Source: Pseudomonas viridiflava
GTDB taxonomy: Bacteria; Pseudomonadota; Gammaproteobacteria; Pseudomonadales; Pseudomonadaceae
DNA: 64,000 bases
Reading direction: 5' to 3'
Assembly: GCF_900582625.1 (NCBI RefSeq)
Contig: NZ_UTIQ01000241.1
Location: 248,001 to 312,000, forward strand
How positions within the stretch are numbered: position 1 is the stretch's first letter; every line of letters begins with the position of its first letter. Of this stretch, positions 35,379 to 43,478 are shown in pieces. A program made the position numbers and the translations under genes. The notes under the pieces were generated by a model. It did not search any database. It was not told the DNA's origin and worked only from the letters and a program-made list of their open reading frames with translations.

Positions 35379-36899
35379 ATGACCGTGATCAAGCAAGACG
35401 ACCTGATTCAGAGCGTCGCCGACGCTTTACAGTTCATTTCTTATTACCACCCCGTGGACTTCATCCAAGCGATGCACGAAGCCTACCTGCGCGAAGAATC
35501 GCCAGCGGCCCGTGATTCCATGGCGCAAATTCTGATCAACTCGCGCATGTGCGCCACCGGCCATCGGCCAATCTGCCAGGACACCGGCATCGTCACCGTA
35601 TTCGTACGCGTGGGCATGGACGTGCGCTGGGACGGCGCCACCATGGGCCTGGACGACATGATCAACGAGGGCGTGCGTCGCGCCTACAACCTGCCGGAAA
35701 ACGTGCTGCGTGCATCCATCCTCGCCGACCCGGCAGGCGCGCGTAAAAACACCAAAGACAACACCCCGGCGGTCATCCACTACTCCATCGTTCCCGGCAA
35801 TACCGTGGAAGTGGACGTGGCGGCCAAAGGCGGCGGCTCTGAAAACAAATCGAAAATGGCCATGCTCAACCCGTCCGACTCCATCGTCGACTGGGTACTG
35901 AAAACCGTGCCGACCATGGGCGCTGGTTGGTGCCCACCGGGCATGCTCGGCATCGGCATCGGCGGCACCGCCGAGAAAGCGGCCGTAATGGCCAAAGAAG
36001 TGTTGATGGAGTCCATCGACATTCACGAGCTCAAAGCTCGTGGCCCGCAGAACAAGCTGGAAGAAATGCGCCTCGAGCTGTTCGAGAAGGTCAACCAACT
36101 GGGTATTGGCGCTCAAGGCCTGGGCGGCCTGACCACCGTGCTCGACGTCAAGATCATGGACTACCCCACCCACGCCGCCTCCCTGCCGGTGTGCATGATC
36201 CCCAACTGCGCCGCCACCCGTCACGCGCACTTTGTGCTCGACGGCTCCGGCCCGGCGTCGCTGGAAGCGCCACCGCTGGACGCCTACCCGGAAATTGTCT
36301 GGGAAGCTGGCCCATCGGCCCGTCGCGTCGACCTCGACACCCTGACCCCGGAAGACGTGCAGAGCTGGAAGCCGGGCGAAACCGTGTTGCTCAACGGCAA
36401 AATGCTCACCGGCCGTGACGCCGCGCACAAGCGCATGGTGGAAATGCTCAACAAAGGCGAAAGCCTGCCGGTGGACCTTAAAGGTCGCTTCATCTATTAC
36501 GTCGGCCCGGTTGATCCGGTTGGCGACGAAGTCGTGGGCCCAGCCGGTCCAACCACGGCAACCCGGATGGACAAATTCACCCGTCAGATTCTCGAACAAA
36601 CCGGCCTGCTGGGCATGATCGGTAAATCCGAGCGCGGCCCGATTGCCATCGAAGCAATCAAAGACAACAAAGCCGTGTACCTGATGGCCGTCGGCGGCGC
36701 CGCTTACCTGGTGGCGCAAGCGATCAAGAAGTCCAAAGTACTGGCGTTCGCCGAACTGGGCATGGAAGCGATTTACGAGTTCGAGGTGAAAGACATGCCG
36801 GTAACGGTGGCGGTCGACACCAACGGCGAGTCGGTGCACATCACAGGACCGGCTATCTGGCAGAAGAAGATAAGTGACAGCCTGGCGGTGGAGATTTAA
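35379..36899 (+). CDS. fumA: Fumarate hydratase, class I (iron-sulphur type)
   Basis: A 506-residue class I fumarase that interconverts fumarate and malate in the citric acid cycle with a 4Fe-4S cluster. Cluster cysteines are seen in RPICQDTGIVTVF and in VCMIPNCAATRHAHF; the alpha and beta regions are fused as in FumA/FumB. The C-terminal swivel domain includes FIYYVGPVDPVGDEVVGPAG. ATG 35379 follows GAGAGGAGCG. It is oxygen- and superoxide-sensitive by family. A strong terminator follows. Confidence 0.96.
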   Translation: MTVIKQDDLIQSVADALQFISYYHPVDFIQAMHEAYLREESPAARDSMAQILINSRMCATGHRPICQDTGIVTVFVRVGMDVRWDGATMGLDDMINEGVRRAYNLPENVLRASILADPAGARKNTKDNTPAVIHYSIVPGNTVEVDVAAKGGGSENKSKMAMLNPSDSIVDWVLKTVPTMGAGWCPPGMLGIGIGGTAEKAAVMAKEVLMESIDIHELKARGPQNKLEEMRLELFEKVNQLGIGAQGLGGLTTVLDVKIMDYPTHAASLPVCMIPNCAATRHAHFVLDGSGPASLEAPPLDAYPEIVWEAGPSARRVDLDTLTPEDVQSWKPGETVLLNGKMLTGRDAAHKRMVEMLNKGESLPVDLKGRFIYYVGPVDPVGDEVVGPAGPTTATRMDKFTRQILEQTGLLGMIGKSERGPIAIEAIKDNKAVYLMAVGGAAYLVAQAIKKSKVLAFAELGMEAIYEFEVKDMPVTVAVDTNGESVHITGPAIWQKKISDSLAVEI

Positions 36900-36930
36900 G
36901 CCGCCGCTAAGTCCTTAAAAGAGAGAAAAC

Positions 36931-36958
36931 TACCCGGCCAGGCGCCGGGTATTTTTTT
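36931..36958 (+). terminator. Rho-independent terminator of fumarase
   Basis: TACCCGGC-caggc-GCCGGGTA followed by seven T residues, 32 bp past the stop codon. Confidence 0.95.
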
Positions 36959-36985
36959 GGCGCCAGAAAAGTGTGCGAAAAGCGA

Positions 36986-37026
36986 CATAGGCAATGTCAT
37001 ACGCGACACCATAGCCAATGTCTTAC
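36986..37026 (+). promoter_or_regulatory. Tandem 17-bp direct repeats upstream of the SCPU-like gene
   Basis: CATAGGCAATGTCATAC (36986-37002) and CATAGCCAATGTCTTAC (37010-37026) differ at two positions and start 24 bp apart. Tandem sites at about two helical turns are typical of activator binding. They lie 165-205 bp upstream of the small secreted protein gene. No protein can be assigned. Confidence 0.55.
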
Positions 37027-37060
37027 AGACGGTAGTGGCAGGCTGACATCCCTGTAGGTA

Positions 37061-37128
37061 GGATCGCCTCCCAAGGAAATGACGGAATATGCGCGCATCG
37101 CCGGGTTTAGGAACCGGTTCGCTACGGA
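37061..37128 (+). other. GGA-rich leader region, possible Rsm/Csr binding leader
   Basis: Five GGA triplets occur at 37061, 37075, 37084, 37110 and 37126. The fourth lies in the loop of a CCGG...CCGG hairpin (37101-37117, loop GTTTAGGAA), the form bound by RsmA/RsmE proteins. The region is in the long upstream stretch of the small secreted protein gene. I did not find a T-run that would make it a free small RNA. Confidence 0.35.
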
Positions 37129-37190
37129 TGGTTGTAAACGCTTTGCTGCCTGAGTGCAGTCAACCCGAACCATCACATTGAGCGAACAGT

Positions 37191-37502
37191 ATGAACCGCA
37201 CCCGTCGTTTTGCTTCCCTCGTTACCGCCGCTGCACTGCTGTTCATGGGCGCTCAAGCCCAGGCAGGCCAGGCCTCGGGCAATCTGGCGGTCGGCATCAC
37301 CATTACCTCCAGCTGCGCACTCAGCAGCAACGCCAACGGCCAGTCCCTGCGTGTTGAAAACCAGAACTGCGACGGCATCAACAGCTTCCGTGTTGACCGT
37401 GAAAGCAACGGCGTGCGTTCCGAAGCCCCTCTTTCCAGCAACGCTGTCAGCGAAGTGAAAGGCACACAAGCGGCTCCGACCGTGGTCACCTTGTACTGGT
37501 GA
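37191..37502 (+). CDS. Small secreted protein resembling a shortened spore coat U (SCPU) pilin domain
   Basis: A 103-residue protein with a signal peptide (about 1-25, QAQAG). The mature part starts GNLAVGITITSSCALSSNANG, like the first strands of SCPU/Csu pilin subunits, has two Cys (about 42 and 59) suited to one disulphide, and ends in a beta strand VVTLYW like the C-terminal strand of such subunits. True SCPU domains are about 140 residues, so the middle is missing. No chaperone or usher gene is near. It could be a minor subunit, an independent small beta protein, or a remnant; the intact signal peptide and frame argue against decay. Confidence 0.75.
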   Translation: MNRTRRFASLVTAAALLFMGAQAQAGQASGNLAVGITITSSCALSSNANGQSLRVENQNCDGINSFRVDRESNGVRSEAPLSSNAVSEVKGTQAAPTVVTLYW

Positions 37503-37535
37503 TTGTCCTACAAAGGTAAGCCTTTTGACGGCTGA

Positions 37536-37553
37536 TGTAAGCCTTGGCTTACA
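37536..37553. promoter_or_regulatory. GacA-box palindrome (TGTAAG-N6-CTTACA)
   Basis: TGTAAGCCTTGGCTTACA is a perfect 18-bp palindrome and an exact match to the upstream activating sequence bound by the response regulator GacA in front of rsmX/Y/Z small RNA genes. It starts 34 bp after the small secreted protein gene. I could not identify a convincing Rsm RNA next to it. Confidence 0.6.
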
Positions 37554-37688
37554 AGCGCAACGTTCTCCTCGCACAACACTCGTAACGCATCGCACCTGAA
37601 TGCTAACCCCGCCCTTCCCGACTCCGGCCTCGAATGGGAAAGAAATCGAGCGCTATTTCCGGGTTAGGCGCGTCATCCGAAACTCTGG

Positions 37689-37708
37689 ATTCCCGCGTGC
37701 GCGGGAAT
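37689..37708. repeat. ATTCCCGC-GTGC-GCGGGAAT hairpin repeat, copy 2
   Basis: Second copy of the element at 6503-6522, with the same GTGC loop, left flank actctgg and right flank gacgg. The two copies differ by paired changes in the stem (CCCC/GGGG versus TCCC/GGGA). Confidence 0.75.
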
Positions 37709-37746
37709 GACGGTGGATCCGGTAAGTGCATCTTCATCCCGAGTAT

Positions 37747-38049
37747 TCAGGACCGACTCGCCACCAATGCCAACGGCGCCCGCTTTTCCTGCGGCTGCGC
37801 CAGATAGCGGCAGCAACTCACCCGCAGAAACGACGCGAAGTTCACCACCTCGCCGCGGTAGTCCATCACCTCTTCATACAGCTTGCTGATCAGCTGATTG
37901 GTGGTCATGCCATCGACCGCCGCGATTTCCGAAAGGATGTCCCAGAACTGGTTCTCCAGCCTCAACGTGGTCACCACGCCGCAAATACGCAGCGAGCGTG
38001 AGCGGGATTCGTAAAGGATGGGATCGGCTTTAACATAGAGCTCGCACAT
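37747..38049 (-). CDS. Ribbon-helix-helix domain protein
   Basis: A 100-residue protein with a ribbon-helix-helix fold of the RHH_4 type: the strand SLRICGVVTTLRLENQFWDIL, then helix and SEIAAVDGMTTNQLISKLYEEV. Such proteins bind DNA as dimers through the beta ribbon; this family is also known as a non-toxin-antitoxin orphan. Three Cys occur (residue 2 and a CC pair near 82). I chose ATG 38049, preceded by AGGAGC. The target is unknown. Confidence 0.85.
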   Translation of the reverse strand: MCELYVKADPILYESRSRSLRICGVVTTLRLENQFWDILSEIAAVDGMTTNQLISKLYEEVMDYRGEVVNFASFLRVSCCRYLAQPQEKRAPLALVASRS

Positions 38050-38109
38050 GCGCCCTGCTCCTGAATTGGCGAGGCTCGACGGCAACCGCCGAGCCTGAAA
38101 GACCTGAGC

Positions 38110-38691
38110 TTACAGCGTGATGGTGGTGCCCAATAGCAGCAGAAAGCCCGCCAGCCAGTTCGGGTGCGCCGGCCATGCAGGCGCTGTCACCAGGTTGCCT
38201 TCGATGTGCGCATGGTCAACGGCAATCTCCACATAGGTGCCGCCGGCCAGCTTCACTTCCGGCGCGCAGGCCGGGTAGGCGCTGCATTCGCGGCCTTTGA
38301 GAATGCCGGCAGCGGCCAGCAATTGCGCGCCATGGCACACGGCGGCGATGGGCTTGCCGGCCTTGTCGAAGGCTTTCACCAGATCCAGCACTTTCTTGTT
38401 TAGCCGCAGGTATTCCGGCGAACGCCCGCCCGGCACCACCAGCGCGTCGTAGTCTTTAGCCTTGACCTTGGCGAAGTCGAAATTCAGGCCAAAGTTGTGG
38501 CCCGGCTTTTCGCTGTAGGTCTGATCCCCTTCGAAGTCGTGAATGGCGGTGCGCACGCTTTGCCCGGCGGTTTTATCTGGGCATACGGCGTGCACGGTGT
38601 GTCCCACCATCTGCAGCGCCTGAAACGGCACCATCACTTCGTAGTCTTCGACGTAATCGCCAACCAGCATGAGAATTTTCTTCGCGGCCAT
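38110..38691 (-). CDS. DJ-1/PfpI family protein
   Basis: A 193-residue member of the DJ-1/PfpI superfamily of glutamine-amidotransferase-like proteins. The nucleophile elbow is AAVCHGAQLLAA with the reactive Cys followed by His; the conserved Glu is in LVGDYVEDYEVMVP near residue 15. Family members act as chaperones, glyoxalases or peptidases; the exact activity cannot be predicted. It is 96 bp upstream of, and on the same strand as, no close partner gene. Confidence 0.92.
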   Translation of the reverse strand: MAAKKILMLVGDYVEDYEVMVPFQALQMVGHTVHAVCPDKTAGQSVRTAIHDFEGDQTYSEKPGHNFGLNFDFAKVKAKDYDALVVPGGRSPEYLRLNKKVLDLVKAFDKAGKPIAAVCHGAQLLAAAGILKGRECSAYPACAPEVKLAGGTYVEIAVDHAHIEGNLVTAPAWPAHPNWLAGFLLLLGTTITL

Positions 38692-38787
38692 CGGGGTATC
38701 TCCAGCAGGGGAAAGGGCAGATGCATGCCAACCCAGCCAGTATCGCCGCGCCGCGTGGCGAACAGGTAATAGGCGACTACTACCGAA

Positions 38788-39369
38788 TCACTGCTCGCCG
38801 AAACCCAACGCGCCCCAGAAACCCGGCGATGGCTCCATGGCAACGCGCTGCGGCGGCTGGAACTCATGGGTGGCCACGATTTCCTTTTCCGCCAGGCTTG
38901 CCGGCACCAGTTGCAACGGCCCGTCCCCCAGCGTGGCCACACCCTCGCCGAGGGGCGGCGGATTGAGCTCGTCATAGCGCAGGTAGAAGGTGCCGCCCGC
39001 GCCTACATCCAGATTGAAACCGGCGATGCGATTGAAATCGAGCATGCCGTCGGCCAGCGCCGTCCAGAACGAGCCGAATAACGGTCGGCGCATTTCCAGC
39101 GGATAACTAGCCACGTCCAGTTCCAGCACCAGGTAGCTATTGCTCGGCAGACTGGCGATCAGGCGTTTGTTCAGAAACAGGCCGGGGGCTTCCAGCTCCT
39201 GGTCCGCCCAATCGCTTTGCGGGCGATAGAGATACACCAGCGCAAGGTCTTCCTCGGGGGAATGGGGCGTAAACAACGGGCCGTCATTGGTATTCAGAAA
39301 GGCGCCGGGCGAGGAGCAACCGGCGAGGCACAGCAGCAGCAAAACAAGCAGCGGGTGATGTCGGCTCAA
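38788..39369 (-). CDS. Lipoprotein with DUF2846 domain
   Basis: A 193-residue lipoprotein; lipobox LCLAGC with Cys18. The mature domain starts LALVYLYRPQSDW, typical of DUF2846, and is mostly beta strand (LFLNKRLIASLPSNSYLVLEL; GGTFYLRYDE). DUF2846 lipoproteins are common in Gram-negative envelopes with unknown role. The start at 39369 encodes a normal basic signal start (MSRHH). Confidence 0.85.
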   Translation of the reverse strand: MSRHHPLLVLLLLCLAGCSSPGAFLNTNDGPLFTPHSPEEDLALVYLYRPQSDWADQELEAPGLFLNKRLIASLPSNSYLVLELDVASYPLEMRRPLFGSFWTALADGMLDFNRIAGFNLDVGAGGTFYLRYDELNPPPLGEGVATLGDGPLQLVPASLAEKEIVATHEFQPPQRVAMEPSPGFWGALGFGEQ

Positions 39370-39485
39370 GCGCGCATTCCTCTTATGGTTATGGCGATGA
39401 GACTAGCGAGGTGCCCCGCTGAAGGCACCCGACAAAAGGCTGGGATCCACTGTTTGCAGCCTCAGGCTAAAAATAAACACCTCTC

Positions 39486-39510
39486 TGTAGGAGAGGCTTC
39501 AGCCTCGATG
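39486..39510. repeat. Single REP-like unit
   Basis: TGTAGGAGAGGCTTCAGCCT with cgatgg after it, a divergent single member of the main REP family, directly beyond the stop codon of the cardiolipin-synthase-like gene. Confidence 0.65.
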
Positions 39511-39518
39511 GCCCTCTG

Positions 39519-40676
39519 CTACTTGCGCCGATCCAGCACGTTAACCACCAACCTATCCAACCACCCCCACAACCGCTGCTGCATGCGCTTCCACAGCGGC
39601 CGCGACTTCCACAGGTCCATGGTTATTTCGCGACTCTGGCCAAAGTCGTTGAGAAAACTCTGCACCACTGCCTCGGTTAGCGGCGGCTCAACGGCCTCCA
39701 GGTTCGCTTCCAGATTGAAGCGCAGGTTCCAATGATCGAAGTTGCACGAGCCAATGCTGGTCCAGTCATCCACCAGCACCATTTTCAGGTGCAGGAAGCA
39801 CGGCTGGTATTCGAAGATTTTTACCCCTGCGCGCAGCAGCTTTGGGTAATAGCGCTGGCCGGCGAAGCGCACCGGCGGGTTGTCGGTTTGCCGGCCGGTG
39901 AGCAGCAGTTGCACGTCAACGCCGCGCTGCGCGGCCTTGCGCAGCGAACGGCGGACTTTCCAGCTCGGCAGAAAATACGGCGTGGCCAGCCAAATGCGCC
40001 GTTGTGCGCTGTTCAAGGCCCGCACCAGCGATTGCACGATGTCGCTGTGCTGCATGGCATTGGCATACGCCACGCGGCCAAGCCCGGCGCCGCCGGCTGG
40101 CAGCACCGGCAAACGCGGACGCGGCCCCGGGGAAAATGGCAGCCAGGCGCGGTTTTGCGGATTGGCTGCCCACTGCTGCTCAAACAGCGCTTGCCAGTCC
40201 TGCACCAATGGCCCGGTGATTTCTACCATCACCTCATGCCACGCGCTGGTCGGCTCGCCGGGCGTCCAGAAAGCGTCGGTCACGCCCGTGCCGCCCACAA
40301 ACGCAACGGCACCGTCGACCAGCAACAGCTTGCGATGGTCGCGATACAGGTTGCGCTGCCAGCGCCAGATTTTGATCGGGTTATAAAAGCGCAATTCGAT
40401 GCCGGCCTGCACCAGGCGCTCGCGGTCGACTGCCGAAAGCGCCGAGCTGCCGAAGCCGTCGAACAGGCAGCGCACCTGGACGCCACGCGCCGCAGCGGCA
40501 CATAGCGTTTGCACCATCTGGTTTACGCAGGCGCCCGATTCGACCAGGTAAAGCTCAAGCTCAACCTGGCGCTGGGCGCGGTCGATGCACGCGAACATGC
40601 GCGGGAAAAATTGTGGTCCGTCCACCAATAACTCGAAGCCGTTGTCGGTGCGCCAAGGATAGATACGCCCCGGCAT
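39519..40676 (-). CDS. Phospholipase D family protein, ClsB-like cardiolipin synthase
   Basis: A 385-residue protein with two HKD motifs: H114-K116-D121 (DHRKLLLVDG) and H296-K298-D303 (LHLKMVLVDDW), each followed by the usual GG/GS(N) segment (FVGGTGVTD; IGSCNFDHWN). It lacks the N-terminal membrane helices of ClsA, like ClsB (YbhO). It probably transfers phosphatidyl groups to make cardiolipin or related lipids at the inner membrane. A GAG-type ribosome site precedes ATG 40676. Confidence 0.92.
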   Translation of the reverse strand: MPGRIYPWRTDNGFELLVDGPQFFPRMFACIDRAQRQVELELYLVESGACVNQMVQTLCAAAARGVQVRCLFDGFGSSALSAVDRERLVQAGIELRFYNPIKIWRWQRNLYRDHRKLLLVDGAVAFVGGTGVTDAFWTPGEPTSAWHEVMVEITGPLVQDWQALFEQQWAANPQNRAWLPFSPGPRPRLPVLPAGGAGLGRVAYANAMQHSDIVQSLVRALNSAQRRIWLATPYFLPSWKVRRSLRKAAQRGVDVQLLLTGRQTDNPPVRFAGQRYYPKLLRAGVKIFEYQPCFLHLKMVLVDDWTSIGSCNFDHWNLRFNLEANLEAVEPPLTEAVVQSFLNDFGQSREITMDLWKSRPLWKRMQQRLWGWLDRLVVNVLDRRK

Positions 40677-40736
40677 CAGCTCTGCATCCTTTGCGCTCGC
40701 ACCACGCTCAACTCCTGATTCAAAAAGGAAAACGCC

Positions 40737-41321
40737 TTAACGCGCGGTGAAGATCAGCACAGCGCCCACCGGCACCGACCAACTGATAGTGGAAACGCCA
40801 GCCGCTTTGCGCAGGGCTTCGAGCCCGTCGGCGAGGCCGAAGTCTTCAACTTGCAGCACCAGCGGCGCCAGGGTAACGACTTGGAAACGCTGTTCATCCA
40901 GGCGCGTAGCGAGTAGCTCGGCGCTATACGCTTGCGTCTGGCCATGCAGTTCGACCGTCAACGGCAAGCGCAATTCCAACTGCGCACCCGGGGCCAGGTT
41001 AGCGATGGGCGCGAGGTCGAGTTGCGCGTTCACCAAGGCTTCGGGAAAGCGCTGAGTATCGAACAACAAGGTGCGCAAGCGCTCGTCGCGTAGCGGAATG
41101 CCCGTGCTGGCCGAATCCAGTTCCACGCGCAAGTTGGCCTTGCCGGCTTCATCGATTTGCCCGTGCAGCGTCAGAAAGCGATGCACCTCCGACAGCTTGC
41201 CGTTCTTGGTGGAAATAAACGACAGTCGCGAAGACTCGTTATCCAAGTACCAATCGGCCTGGGCCGGCGTCAGCGCGGTGAGGACAAAGGCGGCAAGTGC
41301 ACCGGTGAACAGCGAACGCAT
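40737..41321 (-). CDS. YceI-like periplasmic protein
   Basis: A 194-residue protein with a signal peptide (about 1-21, PAQAD) and a lipocalin-like YceI domain: WYLDNESSRLSFISTKNGKLSEVHRF, then VELDSASTGIPLRDERLRTLLFDTQRFPEA and the closing strands. YceI proteins bind amphiphilic or isoprenoid ligands. ATG 41321 has GGAG at 5 bp. It is not near isoprenoid or cytochrome b561 genes, so the ligand is open. Confidence 0.9.
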   Translation of the reverse strand: MRSLFTGALAAFVLTALTPAQADWYLDNESSRLSFISTKNGKLSEVHRFLTLHGQIDEAGKANLRVELDSASTGIPLRDERLRTLLFDTQRFPEALVNAQLDLAPIANLAPGAQLELRLPLTVELHGQTQAYSAELLATRLDEQRFQVVTLAPLVLQVEDFGLADGLEALRKAAGVSTISWSVPVGAVLIFTAR

Positions 41322-41391
41322 TAGAGCTCCAAGCAAGAATATGAGGCGGCACCTTAACCGCCTCACACTGACCTGCAAACCCCGTTTCGGT

Positions 41392-41739
41392 TCAGGATTG
41401 CGGCAGCGAATCAGCCTTTGGCAACAGCTGGCATCCCTGGCGCGGCCCTTGCCAGGCGGCTGTTTGCGTGCTGCCCAGGCCGCGCGCGGTTACCCGCTTG
41501 TTGGCTTCGTCGTCGAAGAACCCACTAATGGGAATGTACTGCTTCACATAGCCCTGGCAGTACTGCGCCGGGTTATCCATCACATAGCGGCACGAGCAAT
41601 ATTCCTTGGCCGACAGCGCGCCGATGATGCCGGGAAACGCTGCCAGGTGAACGCGGTTCTGCCAGGCCAACGCGGCCAGTGCCAGCACGATCAGCAACAG
41701 CACGCTGGTGAACGGACGACGCTTGATAAAGCTGCTCAT
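41392..41739 (-). CDS. Small exported or membrane-anchored protein, function unknown
   Basis: A 115-residue protein with an N-terminal membrane helix (about 9-26, SVLLLIVLALAALAW) and a periplasmic domain holding four Cys (EYCSCRYVMDN, YCQGYV, GCQLLP), suited to two disulphides. Its ATG overlaps the stop of the serine hydrolase gene (TGATG), so the two are translationally coupled and may work together. I do not recognise the domain. Confidence 0.78.
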   Translation of the reverse strand: MSSFIKRRPFTSVLLLIVLALAALAWQNRVHLAAFPGIIGALSAKEYCSCRYVMDNPAQYCQGYVKQYIPISGFFDDEANKRVTARGLGSTQTAAWQGPRQGCQLLPKADSLPQS

Positions 41740-42872
41740 CACTTGGCCTCCGCAGCGGTTTGAGCGGTCGGCGCGAAGGCCGCCTCAACCCGTTTCAACA
41801 GTTCGTTATGGGAATAGGTTTTGTCGCGGTCATCGGCGTAACGCACCACCACCAGCCCTTGCGCCGGCAGTACATACAGCGCCTGGCCCCAATGGCCGAG
41901 CGCGGCGAAGGTGTCGTCCGGCGCATCCGGCCAGGGCTTGGCAGCGCCAGGCACGGCGACGTTCAGCCACCACTGCCCGCCGGGCACCGCATCGCCTTCG
42001 GTTTCCTTGGACGGCTGGTAGTTGGCGAATGGCGTGCGGTTGAAGTCCACCCAGGCTTTGGGCAGCACTTGCTTATCGCCCCAACGGCCATCGCGCTGCA
42101 TCAGCAGGCCGATGCGCGCCAGGTCGCGGGCAGTCAGGTAGGCATAAGACGAACCCACGAACGTGCCGCTGGCGTCGGTTTCCCACACGGCGCTGGTGAT
42201 GCCCAGCGGCTCAAACAACGCGGTCCACGGATAATTTTTGTACGCCTCATCCCCGACCATGCCGCGCAACGCGGCGGCGAGCAGATTGGCGTCGCCGCTG
42301 GAATAGAGAAAGCGCGTGCCGGGCGTTGCGGCCTGATCGAAGCTGGCGGCAAACGCGGCCATGTCGCTACGGCCATGGGTGTAGAGCATTGCGACCACGC
42401 TGGAGCGCACCGGGGCGTACTCGTAGCCTTCCTGCCAACCCAGGCCCGAAGCCCAATTCAACAGGTGCCCGATCTTTACTTGCGGGTGGGCGTTCATGGG
42501 CGGATAGAACTTGGCCGCCGGGTCATCCAGTTTGAACAAACCCTTGCCATACGCCACGCCGAGGGTCGTGGCCAGGATGCTTTTGCTCACCGACCACGCC
42601 AGGTGCGGGGTGCTGGCCTTGGTCGGCCCGGCGTAGCGTTCGTAAATAACCTGACCATCGCGAATCACCAGCAGCGCGTCGGTGCGAATGCCCTTGCGGC
42701 TGTCATCGTCGCGGGTGGGAAAGGCGTAGGTTTCGAGCGCTTCGATGGCTGGACTGCTGGCGGCGGGCGTCACCGTCCAGTCGGCCGCCGGCCAGGTTTC
42801 AGCGAATGCGTGAGGAATCGAGCACAGCAAGCCGAGCGCAAGGCTTAAACGGCGTAAGGCGGGAGCGGGCAT
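41739..42872 (-). CDS. Periplasmic serine hydrolase, class C beta-lactamase family
   Basis: A 377-residue secreted protein (signal peptide about 1-24, HAFAE) with the penicillin-binding/beta-lactamase fold: SxxK is S94-V-S-K97, the second motif is FLYSSGDANLLA (Tyr in place of YxN), and the third is ALGHWGQALYV (HxG). Family members include esterases, DD-peptidases and 6-aminohexanoate hydrolases (EstB-like). True beta-lactamase activity is unlikely. ATG 42872 was chosen because the signal peptide starts there. Confidence 0.9.
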   Translation of the reverse strand: MPAPALRRLSLALGLLCSIPHAFAETWPAADWTVTPAASSPAIEALETYAFPTRDDDSRKGIRTDALLVIRDGQVIYERYAGPTKASTPHLAWSVSKSILATTLGVAYGKGLFKLDDPAAKFYPPMNAHPQVKIGHLLNWASGLGWQEGYEYAPVRSSVVAMLYTHGRSDMAAFAASFDQAATPGTRFLYSSGDANLLAAALRGMVGDEAYKNYPWTALFEPLGITSAVWETDASGTFVGSSYAYLTARDLARIGLLMQRDGRWGDKQVLPKAWVDFNRTPFANYQPSKETEGDAVPGGQWWLNVAVPGAAKPWPDAPDDTFAALGHWGQALYVLPAQGLVVVRYADDRDKTYSHNELLKRVEAAFAPTAQTAAEAK

Positions 42873-43015
42873 TGGACGGCCTCTTGTTGGCAAAGGCGCC
42901 AACCCTAGCACGCGGCCCATGAACGCAAATAGCGCCGAACGTGCGTGCAAGACGGCGCTTCGGCGCGATGGGGCCATACATTGAAGTGACCCATGACGGG
43001 CATGATGACGCGCCG

Positions 43016-43426
43016 CTAAACGGGGCTCATCTCATCGAACAGCGCGCGCTGCTGCACAGACATGCGTTCCCGGTCGGCGTTGGCGAAAACCAACGCACTG
43101 CCGGTGATGTTGACCAACACACCTGTGGCGGTAAAGCTCGCCTCACCGAAATGCCCAGCGCGCAGCAAGTCAACGGTATCGCGGGTGAACACGCAGCTTT
43201 CCCGGAGCGAGGCGGCTGCTTCCGTTCGGTTGCCATTGCTGACCTGCTGGATGTTGTCGGAAATACTCTCCAACGCCCGCGCACTGAGCCCAATACCGGC
43301 GGTCTTCAACATCGAATTAACCGCGCCTACTGCGGGAATGTAAACCGACCCTGGTGTGCAGTTGTTATTCACAATATCGGCCAGTGCATCACGCCTAGCC
43401 AACCCAGGGCTTTGCGACCCATTCAT
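43016..43426 (-). CDS. Unknown protein encoded behind hcp, candidate type VI effector or accessory
   Basis: A 136-residue protein with a strong ribosome site (AAGGAGG) and start MNGSQSPGLARRDALAD. It has two hydrophobic, glycine-rich stretches (YIPAVGAVNSMLKTAGIGLSA near 29-49 and FTATGVLVNITGSALVFANA near 97-116) and two Cys (23 and 78). I do not recognise a family. It follows the Hcp gene by 52 bp on the same strand in an islet of lower GC. Small proteins next to orphan hcp genes are often Hcp-carried effectors; the hydrophobic segments would suit a membrane-acting one. No immunity gene is visible. Confidence 0.78.
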   Translation of the reverse strand: MNGSQSPGLARRDALADIVNNNCTPGSVYIPAVGAVNSMLKTAGIGLSARALESISDNIQQVSNGNRTEAAASLRESCVFTRDTVDLLRAGHFGEASFTATGVLVNITGSALVFANADRERMSVQQRALFDEMSPV

Positions 43427-43478
43427 CAGACCTCCTTTTACTCAAAGTAGCGCGCAATAACGCAATGGCCTACGCCTG

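Noticed and set aside
35427..36839. 470-codon antisense frame over fumarase
   Set aside because: Shadow of a highly conserved enzyme gene.
37055..37140. Free Rsm-type small RNA at the GGA cluster
   Set aside because: No GacA box lies upstream of it (only a CTTACA half site at 37022) and there is no T-run terminator; I kept it as a leader candidate only.
37554..37746. rsmX-like RNA directly after the GacA box
   Set aside because: The GGA triplets there are mostly inside a dispersed hairpin repeat and no terminator or -10 element is convincing.
41739..42872. Beta-lactamase conferring resistance
   Set aside because: SxxK and HxG are present but the second motif is YSSG rather than YAN, which fits esterase/peptidase-like serine hydrolases.
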